Part shown: piece after piece, positions 54,258 through 63,799 of the stretch
Numbering within the stretch: the first letter of the stretch is position 1
Layout: every line of letters begins with the position of its first letter
NCBI RefSeq assembly: GCF_034479515.1
Contig: NZ_CP140152.1
Location: 3,348,001 to 3,412,000, forward strand
DNA: 64,000 bases
Direction: 5' to 3'
From: Duganella zoogloeoides
GTDB taxonomy: Bacteria > Pseudomonadota > Gammaproteobacteria > Burkholderiales > Burkholderiaceae_D
The notes under the pieces: model-generated
Databases searched by the model: none
What the model saw: the letters and a program-made list of their open reading frames with translations, nothing else
What the model was told of the DNA's origin: nothing
Position numbers and translations under genes: made by a program

Positions 54258-54290
54258 TGACCCGCTGTAACCGCCCGCGAAAGTCCATCC

Positions 54291-56054
54291 GTGATTAACA
54301 CCTTCAAGACCGCCTTCGGCCGCTGGCGCACCAACCCGGCCGCCATGTCCGTGTCCCCCAGCCTGCTCAAGAACCTCTACCCGCTGCTGCTGCTGGCAAT
54401 CGGCGTGACGGCGCTGGTGCTGATGCTGTTGTGGAAAGACCAGTCCGATTACAAGCCGGTATTCGGCGCGCGCGAAAAAGTCTCGGCGTCCGACATGATG
54501 AATGTACTGGAAACTGAACGGGTGCCGTACCGCGTGCACCCGGAAAGCGGCCAGGTCCTGGTACCGGCCGACATGCTGGGCAAGGTCCGCATGCTGCTGG
54601 CCGCCAAGGGCGTCACCGCGCAACTGCCGGCCGGCCTGGAACTGATGGACAAGAACGATCCGCTGGGCGTGTCGCAATTCGTCCAGGACGTGCGCTTCCG
54701 CCGCGGACTCGAAGGCGAACTGGCGCAATCGATCATGACCATGGACGCGATCGCCCATGCGCGCGTGCATCTGTCGATCGCCAAGTCGAGCTCGTTTGTT
54801 TCGTCCGACGGCGACAAGTCGTCGGCCTCGGTGGTGGTGGCGCTCAAGCCGGGCGCCACCCTGCAACCGGAAGCGATTGCCGCCGTGATCAACATGGTCT
54901 CGGGCAGCGTGGCCAGCCTGGCGCCAGCGCGCGTCAGCCTGGTGGACCAGGCCGGCAACCTGCTGTCGTCGCACGTGGACCTGTCCGAAGGCTTCGATGG
55001 CGCCGCCGGCGGCAACGAAGCGGCCAAGCGCTACCAGGACGACGTCAAGCAAAACATCAAGGGTCTGCTCGGTCCGGTGATCGGCGACGACAATTTCCGC
55101 CTGTCGGTGGCCGCCACTGTGAGCAACGACCGGGTCGAGGAAACGGTCGAGAAATACGGCGCCGATCCGAAAGTGACCAGCGAAGCGATGCGCGAGGAGC
55201 AGGACCGCAACCGCATGGTGATGGGCGTACCGGGCACGCTGTCGAACCGGGCGCCGCCGGCCAATGCCAATCCGGCCGACGCCGCCAAGCCCGCCACCGA
55301 TCCGGCCAACGGCAACGACGGCAGCGCGCGCAAGAACGCCACCACCCGCCAGTACGCTTACGATCGCAGCATCACCCAGACCAAGCGCAGCCGTGGCAGC
55401 CTGGAAAAACTGAGCGTGGCCGTGGTGCTGGCGCAAGCGGCCGCGCCAACGCCGGCCTCCGGCTGGAGTGCGGCCGAGATTGCCAATATCGACAAGCTGC
55501 TGCGCAACGGTCTCGGCATCAACGCCGAACGCGGCGACCAGCTGGTGGTCTCCGCCATGAACTTCCCGGCCAAGGCGGCCGTGGTGCCATGGTGGCAGGA
55601 ACGCGACAACGTGGTCGATATCAGCTCGTACGTGATTTACGGCGTCGGCTTCCTGCTTGGCTACCTGCTGCTGCTGCGTCCGTTGCTGCGCCTGGTGACG
55701 ATGCGCTTTGCCCCGGATCCGAAGGAACAGGCCCGCACTGCAACCGAACGCCGCGCGGCCGAAGCGGCCGCCGTGGCCGCCGCCCGCGAAGCCAAAGACG
55801 CCAATGGCAACCCGGTTGCCGCGCTGCCTGGCACCCCTGCCATGCCGGCGCTGGGCGCCGACGGCCTGCCGACGCTGCCAAGCGCCACCGGCCCGACCAC
55901 CATGGTGCCGCTGCTGGAAAACTACGATCTGCCGCCACCAGGCTCGGCGGTGGATGTGATGGTCGATCACCTGAAAGTACTGGCCGAGAAAGAGCCGGAG
56001 CGCGTCGCCGAAGTCGTCAAACAATGGATGCAGAAAAATGGCCGAACTCAATAA
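54291..56054 (+). CDS. fliF: Flagellar MS-ring protein FliF
   Basis: 587 residues from a GTG. Membrane helix 1 lies at about 30-48, the YscJ-like ring domains at about 50-300 (RVHLSIAKSSSFVSSDGDKSSASVVVALKPG), membrane helix 2 at about 445-465, and the C-terminal FliG-binding peptide (PERVAEVVKQWM) at the end. The inter-domain linker is Ala/Pro-rich. The ribosome site before the GTG is weak and an ATG at 54345 is the alternative. It overlaps fliG by 17 bases. Confidence 0.94.
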   Translation: MINTFKTAFGRWRTNPAAMSVSPSLLKNLYPLLLLAIGVTALVLMLLWKDQSDYKPVFGAREKVSASDMMNVLETERVPYRVHPESGQVLVPADMLGKVRMLLAAKGVTAQLPAGLELMDKNDPLGVSQFVQDVRFRRGLEGELAQSIMTMDAIAHARVHLSIAKSSSFVSSDGDKSSASVVVALKPGATLQPEAIAAVINMVSGSVASLAPARVSLVDQAGNLLSSHVDLSEGFDGAAGGNEAAKRYQDDVKQNIKGLLGPVIGDDNFRLSVAATVSNDRVEETVEKYGADPKVTSEAMREEQDRNRMVMGVPGTLSNRAPPANANPADAAKPATDPANGNDGSARKNATTRQYAYDRSITQTKRSRGSLEKLSVAVVLAQAAAPTPASGWSAAEIANIDKLLRNGLGINAERGDQLVVSAMNFPAKAAVVPWWQERDNVVDISSYVIYGVGFLLGYLLLLRPLLRLVTMRFAPDPKEQARTATERRAAEAAAVAAAREAKDANGNPVAALPGTPAMPALGADGLPTLPSATGPTTMVPLLENYDLPPPGSAVDVMVDHLKVLAEKEPERVAEVVKQWMQKNGRTQ

Positions 56055-57078
56055 TTACCAGGATAACGACGGCGAATTTGGCGCTCAAGCCAAGCTGACG
56101 CCGGTCGAACAGGCCGCCATCGTGCTGCTGAGCATAGGCGAGGAACCGGCTGCCGCCGTGCTGCGCTGCCTGTCGCGCGAGGAGCTGATCGAAGTCACGC
56201 AAGTGATGTCGCGCATGAGCGGCATCAAGGTCGAATCGGTCAAGAACGCGATGCAGACCTTCTTCGACGACTACCGCCAGCAATCGGGTGTGCACGGCGC
56301 GTCGCGCAGCTACCTCAAGCGCTCGCTGGACCTGGCGCTCGGCTCCGACCTGGCCAACACGGTGTTGAACAATATCTACGGCGACGAACTGCGGCCGAAA
56401 ATGGCGCGCCTGCAATGGGCTTCGCCGAAGTGGCTGGCCGAGTACATCTCCAACGAGCACGTGCAGATGCAAGCCGTGTTCCTGGCCTTCCTGCCGCCGG
56501 CGCTGGCCGGCCAGATCATCGACGCCCTGCCGGTCGAAGGCCGCGACCTGGTGCTGCTGAACCTGGCGCGCATGGACGAGATCGACCGCGAACTGCTGCA
56601 AGAGCTCGATGAGCTGGTGGTGCGTTGCCTGAGCTCGTTCGATTCGCAGAGCACCAGCGTCGAAGGCATCCGCCAGACCGCCGAGATTCTCAACCGCCTG
56701 CCAGGCAACCGCGCGCAGATGGTGGAGCTGCTGCGCGCCCACGACCCGGACGTGGTCTCGAAGATCGAACTGTCGATGTACGACTTCCTGATCCTGGCCA
56801 ACCAGTCCGAAAATGCGCTGTCGCGCATCATCGAGGAAGTACCGCTCGAGCAATGGGCGATCGCGCTCAAGGGCGCCGAAGTGTCGATTCGCGATGCCAT
56901 TCTCAAGACCATGCCGAAACGCCAGGCGCAAGCCTTCGAGGACATGATGCGCCGCGCCGGCCCGATGCCGATGTCGCGCATTGAGCAAACCCGCCAGGAA
57001 ATCATGAACACCGTCAAGGCCCTGGCCGACAACGGCGAAGTCGAGATCCAGCTGTTTGCCGAACAGGTGGTTGAATGA
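56038..57078 (+). CDS. fliG: Flagellar motor switch protein FliG
   Basis: 346 residues with the three FliG armadillo-like domains. The N-domain (LTPVEQAAIVLLSIGEEPAAAVLRCLSREELIEV) binds FliF, the middle domain has EHVQMQAVFLAFLPPALAGQIIDALP (EHPQ-type motif as EHVQ), and the C-domain carries the charged torque helix (MYDFLILANQSENALSRIIEEVPLEQWAIALKGAE). The C-ring rotor contacts the stator through this helix. Confidence 0.95.
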   Translation: MAELNNYQDNDGEFGAQAKLTPVEQAAIVLLSIGEEPAAAVLRCLSREELIEVTQVMSRMSGIKVESVKNAMQTFFDDYRQQSGVHGASRSYLKRSLDLALGSDLANTVLNNIYGDELRPKMARLQWASPKWLAEYISNEHVQMQAVFLAFLPPALAGQIIDALPVEGRDLVLLNLARMDEIDRELLQELDELVVRCLSSFDSQSTSVEGIRQTAEILNRLPGNRAQMVELLRAHDPDVVSKIELSMYDFLILANQSENALSRIIEEVPLEQWAIALKGAEVSIRDAILKTMPKRQAQAFEDMMRRAGPMPMSRIEQTRQEIMNTVKALADNGEVEIQLFAEQVVE

Positions 57079-57791
57079 AGCAGTTCCGCGCCTACCGCTT
57101 TCCGCCGCTGGCCCAGTTCACCAGCATGGCACAGCAGCGCGCGGCCGCCAACGGCAACGCCGGTGGCGGTGACGCTGGCGCCCAGTGGGCCGCCTCGGTC
57201 ACCGAAGGCTTCGAACAAGGCCAGCGCGACGGCTATGAAATCGGCCTGGCCCGGGGCCAGGAAGACGGCTACGAAGCCGGCCGCAACGCCGGCCAGCAGC
57301 AGGGCCGCGAAGAAGGCCGCCACGAAACCCTGGTGGCCTACGACCAGATGGCGCGCCCGGTCGATGCCATGCTCAAGAGTTTGAAGAAGCTGCGTTCCGA
57401 CTACCGCGCCGCCCAGCGCAAGGAAGTGGTGGACCTGGTGGCCAAGGTGGCGCGCCAGGTGATCCGCGCCGAGCTGGCCTTGCAGCCGGTGCAGCTGATG
57501 TCGCTGGTAGAGGAAACCCTGGCCTCGATGCCGCCCACCCGCGAAGAAATCGACGTTTACCTCAATCCCGAAGAACTCAAACGCATCACCGAGCTCGATC
57601 CCAAGCGTTCCAAGAAATGGCACCTGATCGGCGACGCCCGCCTGGAAGTGGGCGAATGCCGGATCAAGGCTGGCGATAATGAAGTCGATGCTGGCTGTCA
57701 TCAACGTCTTGCTGCGGTCATGGAACAGGTCGATAATCAATTGCAGGCCGCCGACGGCGGTGATGATGACGATACGGAGAGCGAACAGTGA
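57075..57791 (+). CDS. fliH: Flagellar export ATPase regulator FliH
   Basis: 238 residues. Gly-rich GxxxG-like repeats (EQGQRDGYEIGLARGQEDGYEAGRNAGQQQGREEG) form the characteristic helix, and the C-terminal stator-like domain (EVVDLVAKVARQVIRAELALQPVQLMSLVEETLASMPP) binds FliI. It keeps FliI inactive in the cytosol and brings it to the export gate. Overlaps of 4 bases with fliG and fliI indicate tight coupling. Confidence 0.92.
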   Translation: MKQFRAYRFPPLAQFTSMAQQRAAANGNAGGGDAGAQWAASVTEGFEQGQRDGYEIGLARGQEDGYEAGRNAGQQQGREEGRHETLVAYDQMARPVDAMLKSLKKLRSDYRAAQRKEVVDLVAKVARQVIRAELALQPVQLMSLVEETLASMPPTREEIDVYLNPEELKRITELDPKRSKKWHLIGDARLEVGECRIKAGDNEVDAGCHQRLAAVMEQVDNQLQAADGGDDDDTESEQ

Positions 57792-59098
57792 TCGCCGATG
57801 CCTTGCGCAATCTCGAACTGGGCAGCGTTCCCATGGCCACCCCTACGGGTCGGCTGGTGGGCGCGTCCGGTTTGCTGCTCGAGGCGGTCGGCTGTCCCTT
57901 GCATACCGGCCAGCGTTGCCAGATCGAGACAGTGAGCGGCGAGTGGCTCGACGCCCAGGTCGTCGGTTTCCGCGACAAGGTGTCGTATTTGATGCCATTC
58001 AAAAAGGCGATCGGCCTGACCACCGGCGCGCGGGTGTTGCCTTCGCCCGACAAGATCAACCTGCAAATCGGTTCCGGCTGGCTGGGCCGCATGGTCAACG
58101 GCCTCGGTGAACCGATCGACGGCCTGGGCAAGCTGGGCGGCGACTTTCCGCTCGACTCGCAGCCGCCGCGCATCAACCCCCTCAGGAAGAAGCCGGTCAC
58201 CGAGCCGCTCGATGTCGGCGTGCGCGCCATCAATGCCATGCTGACCCTGGGCCGCGGCCAGCGCGTGGGCCTGATGGCCGGCTCCGGCGTCGGCAAATCC
58301 GTGCTGCTGGGCCTGATGACGCGGCAGACCGTGGCCGACGTGGTCGTGGTGGGCCTGATCGGCGAACGCTCGCGCGAAGTGCGCGAATTCGTCGATATGT
58401 CGCTCGGTAAAGAGGGCTTGCAGAAGGCGGTGCTGGTGATCGCCCCGGCCGACGAAAGCCCGCTGATGCGCATCATGGCCACCGAATTGTGCCACTCGAT
58501 CGCGGCGCATTACCGCGACCAGGGCAAGAACGTGCTGCTGCTGGTCGATTCGCTGACCCGCTACGCGATGGCGCTGCGCGAAGTGGCGCTGGCGCTGGGC
58601 GAGCCGCCGGCGACCAAGGGTTATCCGCCATCGGTATTTTCCGCCCTGCCCCAGCTGGTGGAATCGGCCGGCAACGGCGAAAACCAGGTAGGCAGCATGA
58701 GCGCCATCTACACCGTGCTGGCCGAAGGCGACGACCAGCAGGATCCGGTGGTCGATACCGCGCGGGCGATTCTCGACGGCCACATCGTGCTGACCCGCGA
58801 ACTGGCCGAGCGCGGCCATTACCCGGCGATCGATATCGGCCAGTCGATCAGCCGCTGCATGAGCCAGGTGATCACGCCGGAGCACATGCTGGCGGCGCGC
58901 GCGCTGAAAGCGAGCATGTCGCGCCACGACCGCGTGCGCGACCTGATACCGCTGGGCGCCTATGTACCGGGCGCCGACCTGGTCACCGACAAGGCCGTGA
59001 TGCTGCATCCGCGCGTGGAACAGTTCCTGTGCCAGGGCACCAAGGAAGAAGCGCCGTACGCGCCATGCATCATCCAACTTGAAACGCTGATGAAGTGA
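57788..59098 (+). CDS. fliI: Flagellum-specific export ATPase FliI
   Basis: 436 residues. Walker A is MAGSGVGKSVLL, Walker B VLLLVDSLTRYAMALREVALALGEPPATKGYPPSVFS, with the F1-beta-like core through about 150-400. It drives substrate unfolding and entry at the flagellar export gate. The sequence is complete with no missing catalytic residues. Confidence 0.96.
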   Translation: MIADALRNLELGSVPMATPTGRLVGASGLLLEAVGCPLHTGQRCQIETVSGEWLDAQVVGFRDKVSYLMPFKKAIGLTTGARVLPSPDKINLQIGSGWLGRMVNGLGEPIDGLGKLGGDFPLDSQPPRINPLRKKPVTEPLDVGVRAINAMLTLGRGQRVGLMAGSGVGKSVLLGLMTRQTVADVVVVGLIGERSREVREFVDMSLGKEGLQKAVLVIAPADESPLMRIMATELCHSIAAHYRDQGKNVLLLVDSLTRYAMALREVALALGEPPATKGYPPSVFSALPQLVESAGNGENQVGSMSAIYTVLAEGDDQQDPVVDTARAILDGHIVLTRELAERGHYPAIDIGQSISRCMSQVITPEHMLAARALKASMSRHDRVRDLIPLGAYVPGADLVTDKAVMLHPRVEQFLCQGTKEEAPYAPCIIQLETLMK

Positions 59099-59121
59099 CA
59101 CCTTGAAGTGAGACCGACACT

Positions 59122-59553
59122 ATGAGCCAGCACAACATCCGCAACCTGACCACCCTGGTCGCCCTGCGCAACACCGAAGTGGAGCGCCTGCAGACCGAGA
59201 TGGCCGAAAAGACCAACTTGCGCGATCGTTACCAGAAAAACCTCGACCGCCTGACCGGGCTGTACGTCAACATGGGCGCCAGCGGCAACCTGCACCCTGC
59301 CCTGGCCGGCAATTGCGGCGACTACAAGCAGGCCGTGATGGTGATGGCCGACAACCACCGGGTGGACCTGCATTTGCACGAGGCCGACATGGCGGTGTCG
59401 CAGCAGGCGCTCAACGCGGCCTGGGCCAAGCGCGAGGTATTGGGCAAGGTGCTCGACAAGCAGCACAAGGTGGTTCAGAAGGAGCAACATTCCAAGGAAC
59501 GCAAGCAGCATGATGAATTGGCAACGCAAGCGTGGTGGCGCGGGCAAAAGTAA
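59122..59553 (+). CDS. fliJ: Flagellar export protein FliJ
   Basis: 143 residues predicted to form a long antiparallel coiled coil (NTEVERLQTEMAEKTNLRDRYQKNLDRL ... ALNAAWAKREVLGKVLDKQHKVVQKEQHSKERKQHDELATQAWW). The size and heptad-like pattern match FliJ, which sits in the FliI hexamer and helps recycle chaperones. It lies 23 bases after fliI. Confidence 0.85.
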   Translation: MSQHNIRNLTTLVALRNTEVERLQTEMAEKTNLRDRYQKNLDRLTGLYVNMGASGNLHPALAGNCGDYKQAVMVMADNHRVDLHLHEADMAVSQQALNAAWAKREVLGKVLDKQHKVVQKEQHSKERKQHDELATQAWWRGQK

Positions 59554-59663
59554 GTGGGCTTGCGCGCAACACCGGAAAAATAGTTAAAAAACTTTTCATA
59601 TGGAAACGATTAGGGTCGCCTTGTATCAGGGTACACTCACTCATTGTTTCCAGGAGCAACAAA

Positions 59664-61064
59664 ATGGCCGTCATCACCAGTCCAACCTACGATCCGCAAA
59701 CCACGGCCACCAACTTGGCCAACGCCTATATCAAGGCGCCCCAGGCCGTGCTCGACGCCCAGGTCGCGCGGGACAAATCCGACACGGCCGCGCTGGCGAC
59801 GCTGGGCACGGCCTTGTCCACGTTCCAGACCGCGATCAACGCGCTGGCCAATGGCGCCAGCAAGACCATCAGTGCGCGCGGCGCCACCTTCAGCGACACC
59901 ACCATTGCCACCGGCAGCGCCGGCGCGCTCGCTGCTGCCGGCAGCTATTCGTTCTACGTGGAACAGGTGGCCACGGCCGGCCAGGTATCGTTCGGCATCA
60001 GCAACGGCCTGGCGCCGAATAACGGCAAGCTGAACATCAAGATGGGCGACAACTCGAACATCGAGATCGACCTGGCCACGGCCAACACTGACAACAATGG
60101 CGAACTGACGCCGAAGGAAATCGCCGCCGCCATCAACGCGTCGGCCGACAACGACGGCAAGCTGACCGCATCGACCATCACCATCAACGGCGACACCCGC
60201 CTGGTGCTGACCTCGACCAAGACCGGCAAGGACGCCGGCGTGGAAGAGATCACGCTGACCGGCGCCAGCGACCAGACGCTGGCCGACGATCTGGCGGACA
60301 AGACCATATTGACCGCTGCCAACAACGCGATTGTCTGGTCCGGCCCCAAGACCACCGGCACCAAGATCGAACAGGCTTCCAACACCTTCACCGTCATCGA
60401 CGATGTGAGTTTCACCATCGCCAAGGCGCAGGGCGCCAGCGATGCGCCAATCACGCTCAAGGTAGGTGCCGACACTGCCGCCACCACCGCCAATGTCCAG
60501 GCGTTTGTCACGGCATATAACAATTTGTATAACGCCGTCAACGCGCTGACCCAGGCCGGCAACGCCGCCAGCAACGTCACCCCGGGTGTGCTGAACGCCG
60601 ACTCGGGCGTCAAGGCGCTGCGCGACCAGCTGGGCACCGCCTTGCGTGCGGCGACCGGCGGCCTGTCCCTGGTGAGCTTTGGCATTACCGGCAATCGCGA
60701 CGGCACGCTGTCGCTCGATACCGCGCGCCTGACCAAGGCCGTGGCCGCCAACCCGGGATCACTGGACACCATGTTCGGCAGCTCGTCGTCGCTGGGCCTG
60801 AACGACAGCGGCGTGCTCGGTAAAATGAACAAGCTGATCAGCAGCTGGACCGACACTTCCAAAGGTACGATCTCGGTGCGCAAGCAGGCCAGCGCCAAGC
60901 TGCAAAGCCAGCTGGCCGACCGCCAGACCGCGCTGGAAGTGCAGTTCAACAATGCCTACCGCCGCTACCTGACCCAGTTTACGACGTTGCAGCAGTTGCA
61001 GTCGTCGATGACCAACACGTCGAACCTGTTCACGGAGCTGTTCTCCAGCAGTAGTAAAACTTAA
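59664..61064 (+). CDS. fliD: Flagellar filament cap protein FliD
   Basis: 466 residues from ATG 59664 with AGGAG 8 bases upstream; the frame extends upstream without a better start. The N-terminal FliD domain reads ATNLANAYIKAPQAVLDAQVARDKSDTAALATLGTALSTFQTAINAL and the C-terminal domain FVTAYNNLYNAVNALTQ ... VSFGITGNRDGTLSLDTARLTKAV. It caps the filament and guides flagellin folding. A possible weak sigma-28 site (TAAA then AACGATTA after 16 bases) lies at 59585-59612, which would make fliD the start of a late transcript. Confidence 0.93.
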   Translation: MAVITSPTYDPQTTATNLANAYIKAPQAVLDAQVARDKSDTAALATLGTALSTFQTAINALANGASKTISARGATFSDTTIATGSAGALAAAGSYSFYVEQVATAGQVSFGISNGLAPNNGKLNIKMGDNSNIEIDLATANTDNNGELTPKEIAAAINASADNDGKLTASTITINGDTRLVLTSTKTGKDAGVEEITLTGASDQTLADDLADKTILTAANNAIVWSGPKTTGTKIEQASNTFTVIDDVSFTIAKAQGASDAPITLKVGADTAATTANVQAFVTAYNNLYNAVNALTQAGNAASNVTPGVLNADSGVKALRDQLGTALRAATGGLSLVSFGITGNRDGTLSLDTARLTKAVAANPGSLDTMFGSSSSLGLNDSGVLGKMNKLISSWTDTSKGTISVRKQASAKLQSQLADRQTALEVQFNNAYRRYLTQFTTLQQLQSSMTNTSNLFTELFSSSSKT

Positions 61065-61077
61065 AGCATCAACCACG

Positions 61078-61097
61078 GGCGGCAACCGCCGCCTTTT
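61078..61097 (+). terminator. Weak hairpin between fliD and fliS
   Basis: GGCGG and CCGCC around CAA, followed by GCC and four T. It may weaken read-through rather than stop it. Confidence 0.3.
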
Positions 61098-61116
61098 ACA
61101 TAGTACGGTGAACACC

Positions 61117-61512
61117 ATGTTGAATCACGAAGCTTATAGCAGTTACCACGCCACCAACCTCGACGCGCAGGTCGCCCGCGCCTCGCCCGTCGAACTGGTG
61201 CTGGTATTGACCGACGGCCTGCTCGAAGAGCTGGCGCGCGCGCGCGGCCATATTGCCGGCAAACGCTACGAGCTCAAGGCGATTAGCCTGAACAAGTGCA
61301 CCGACATCATCAACGGTCTGTCGAGCTCACTCGACTACGACAACGGCGGCGAGGTGGTCAAGAATCTCGGCCGCCTCTACGAATACTGCGCCAGCCGCCT
61401 GTACACGGCCGGCATCAATCTCGACCCGCTGGTGATCGACGAAGTGATCGCCCTGCTGACCACCATCAAGAAAGGCTGGCTTGGCGTCCAGGCCAAGGCC
61501 AATGGTGGATAG
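61117..61512 (+). CDS. fliS: Flagellin chaperone FliS
   Basis: 131 residues from ATG 61117 (a GTG at 61108 is possible). The four-helix pattern is present: ASPVELVLVLTDGLLEELARARGHIAG, LNKCTDIINGLSSSLDYDNGGEVVKNLGRLYEYCASRLYTA, VIDEVIALLTTIKKGW. It binds the flagellin C-terminus and prevents premature assembly in the cytosol. The position after fliD is standard. Confidence 0.93.
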   Translation: MLNHEAYSSYHATNLDAQVARASPVELVLVLTDGLLEELARARGHIAGKRYELKAISLNKCTDIINGLSSSLDYDNGGEVVKNLGRLYEYCASRLYTAGINLDPLVIDEVIALLTTIKKGWLGVQAKANGG

Positions 61513-61822
61513 GCAACGCACACTGCTGTCGCTGACGCAAAAAATGCATGCCGCTGTCGGCGCGGAAGACTGGTCGATGCTGGCGGCGCTGAACACGCTG
61601 CTGTCCACGACCCTGCCGCAGATGGCGGCGCAAGGTCCGTGGGACGCGGCCGAAAAGGCCGCCCTCTCGGCCCTGTACCAGGTACACCAGGAAGCCGCCC
61701 GCCGCTGCGACCTTGCCACCGCAGAAGTCGGCCGCAAGCTCAGCGAATTGCAGGCGAATAAAGAAGGCTTGCTCGCCTATGCGCTGGACAGCGAGCTGGC
61801 AGAAAACGGATACACAGCATGA
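61502..61822 (+). CDS. fliT: FliT-like flagellar chaperone
   Basis: 106 residues, all helical: VDRQRTLLSLTQKMHAAVGAEDWSMLAALNTLLSTTLPQM and QEAARRCDLATAEVGRKLSELQANKEGLLAY. Sequence identity to classical FliT is not obvious by eye, but size, helix pattern and place right after fliS match; lateral systems name this gene lafD. FliT binds FliD before export. It overlaps fliS by 11 bases and fliK by 4. Confidence 0.7.
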   Translation: MVDRQRTLLSLTQKMHAAVGAEDWSMLAALNTLLSTTLPQMAAQGPWDAAEKAALSALYQVHQEAARRCDLATAEVGRKLSELQANKEGLLAYALDSELAENGYTA

Positions 61823-63792
61823 CCATGACCATCACCAGCCCGGCCACGCCGGGCACCACCAGCACCCTCAGTACCGGCATTGCAGCAGCCGGGCAGCCGG
61901 GTGCGAGCGAAGATTTCTTGTTGAACGGCATCGTTGGCCGCCAGCCCGCGCCGGCCGGCGCCCCGGTCAACGCCGCTGCGCCGGGCATGCCGGCCGTACC
62001 GACCGACCGCGCCGCGCAAGCGCCGCTGTTTGCGCACATCATGGACACGACCACCGAAGGTGACGCGACCGTTGCTGCACCAGCAGGCGCTACTGCCACG
62101 CAAGAGCCAGCCGATGCCGATAATGCCGGCATCGCCGCCGCGGGGGCGCCCGCCATCATCGTCGCCCCCGTCTTCGCTGCCGTCATGGCCCCCGCCATCG
62201 CGCTGCCTGCCCTGGCCGGCAACCGGTCCATCGCGCCGGCGCCGGTCGCGGCCGACACCACGGTGAGTACTGCGGTCAGCGCGGTGGCTGGCACAAGTGC
62301 CGGCGCCACGCTGTATCCGTCCGCTACCCCGTTCAACCTGCCTGCCGCGAATATCGCCGTGACCACGCCTTCAGGCGCGGCACCGCAGGCCAGCTATACC
62401 GCGCTGCAGGATGCCAACCAGTTGGCGCTGGCACAGCAAGCTGCGCGTGTCACCGAGGACATCGGCGCGCCGTTATTGGCCACGTACGGCTATGCATCCG
62501 CAGTCACGCCAGCGAACCCGCAACTGGTCGAGGCCGCAACCGCCGCAGCAGTCACAACAACCTCACCGCGCACGTCCGGCATCCCGGTTACCGGCATGAT
62601 CCCGGCTGTTGCCAGTCACGGGGGCACCGTAGCCGACGCGGCCGCACCTGCGGTCTCCAACACCGCCATCACGGAAAATGCCGTGCCTGCCTCGGTCGCG
62701 GGCTCGGTCAAGCCATTCAACCCGGCGCTGGCCACCAACGCCGCTGCCATGCCAGGCCACCAGGCAGGCGCGGCGCCAACCACGACGGCCGCTGCTGCTG
62801 CCAGCACCATGGCTGCAACGGCGGACAGGACGACCGCCACGACGGCCGCCACGGCACCGGCAACGACACGGTTCGCCACGTCGGAGTATGCAGCCGCTCC
62901 CGCAGTGGCAACGATCGTGGCCGAGGCAAGCGGCCAGCAATTCAGCGGGCGCAAGGCCGCTGCGGTGGCCAATGCGGCGCTGCCACTCCCGGCCAATGCG
63001 TCATTGCCACCCTCGACCAATGCGGCAATTCCATTCCCGACCGCTGCCGCACAGCCACTCCGCGCAACCGCCGCAGCTACCGCCAGCGCGACCATTGCCA
63101 GCTACCCTGCCATTACCGGGGCTGCCCAGTCCCGCGCGATGCCTGCCGTGGCCAGCGCAGGTGTGGACGTCGCCGTGCCCGCACCAGTTGCAGCCAACCG
63201 CGACCATGGTCTCGGCATGTCCAGCGACGACGGCCAGGCAACGGCGAAATTTACCAGCGCACTGGCGGCCACTGCCAGCGCTACCCCGCCCACCGTGGCG
63301 GCCGCAGCGACAACGCCTGCCGGCTTCGCCGCGCCCGTCAAGCTGGCGGGGGCGCCGGAACAATGGCAGCAACCACTGCGCGAAGCGCTGGGCGACCGCC
63401 TGCAAGTGAATTTGCAACGTAACAACAACCAGGCCGTGATCCGCCTCGACCCGCCAAACATGGGCAGCATCGAGATTTCGATCCGCCAGAGCGCCGGCGC
63501 GCTGCAAGTGAACCTGTCCGCCAGTAACAGCGAGGTCGTCCGCCAGCTCAACGCCATCGGCGATTCGGTGCGCCAGGACCTGGCCACCCGCCAGTTCAGC
63601 GACGTGGCGGTGACGGTATCGACCGCCCGCACGTCGGCCCTGTCGCAAGCGACACCGCAGCCATCCTATTCGCAGGGGCAGCCAGATGGCGGCCGCCAGC
63701 AGCAACAGGAGCAGGAACGCGGTCGCAACCCGGGCCGGGCCCTGTACCAGGATGACTCGAAACCAGTTTTTGCCATGAATGACCAGGAGTAA
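61819..63792 (+). CDS. fliK: Flagellar hook-length control protein FliK
   Basis: 657 residues. Residues about 1-500 are a low-complexity Ala/Thr/Pro stretch expected to be disordered and to act as the ruler. The FliK C-domain (about 510-620) reads WQQPLREALGDRLQVNLQRNNNQAVIRLDPPNMGSIEISIRQSAGALQVNLSASNSEVVRQLN. The last 40 residues are Gln/Arg-rich. FliK measures hook length and touches FlhB to switch export. It is longer than most FliK proteins. Lateral systems call it lafE. Confidence 0.9.
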   Translation: MTMTITSPATPGTTSTLSTGIAAAGQPGASEDFLLNGIVGRQPAPAGAPVNAAAPGMPAVPTDRAAQAPLFAHIMDTTTEGDATVAAPAGATATQEPADADNAGIAAAGAPAIIVAPVFAAVMAPAIALPALAGNRSIAPAPVAADTTVSTAVSAVAGTSAGATLYPSATPFNLPAANIAVTTPSGAAPQASYTALQDANQLALAQQAARVTEDIGAPLLATYGYASAVTPANPQLVEAATAAAVTTTSPRTSGIPVTGMIPAVASHGGTVADAAAPAVSNTAITENAVPASVAGSVKPFNPALATNAAAMPGHQAGAAPTTTAAAAASTMAATADRTTATTAATAPATTRFATSEYAAAPAVATIVAEASGQQFSGRKAAAVANAALPLPANASLPPSTNAAIPFPTAAAQPLRATAAATASATIASYPAITGAAQSRAMPAVASAGVDVAVPAPVAANRDHGLGMSSDDGQATAKFTSALAATASATPPTVAAAATTPAGFAAPVKLAGAPEQWQQPLREALGDRLQVNLQRNNNQAVIRLDPPNMGSIEISIRQSAGALQVNLSASNSEVVRQLNAIGDSVRQDLATRQFSDVAVTVSTARTSALSQATPQPSYSQGQPDGGRQQQQEQERGRNPGRALYQDDSKPVFAMNDQE

Positions 63793-63799
63793 TCTGTAG

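Noticed and set aside
53702..54370. Minus-strand open frame across the fliE region
   Set aside because: It runs antisense to fliE with no recognisable protein features, so it is taken as a shadow frame.
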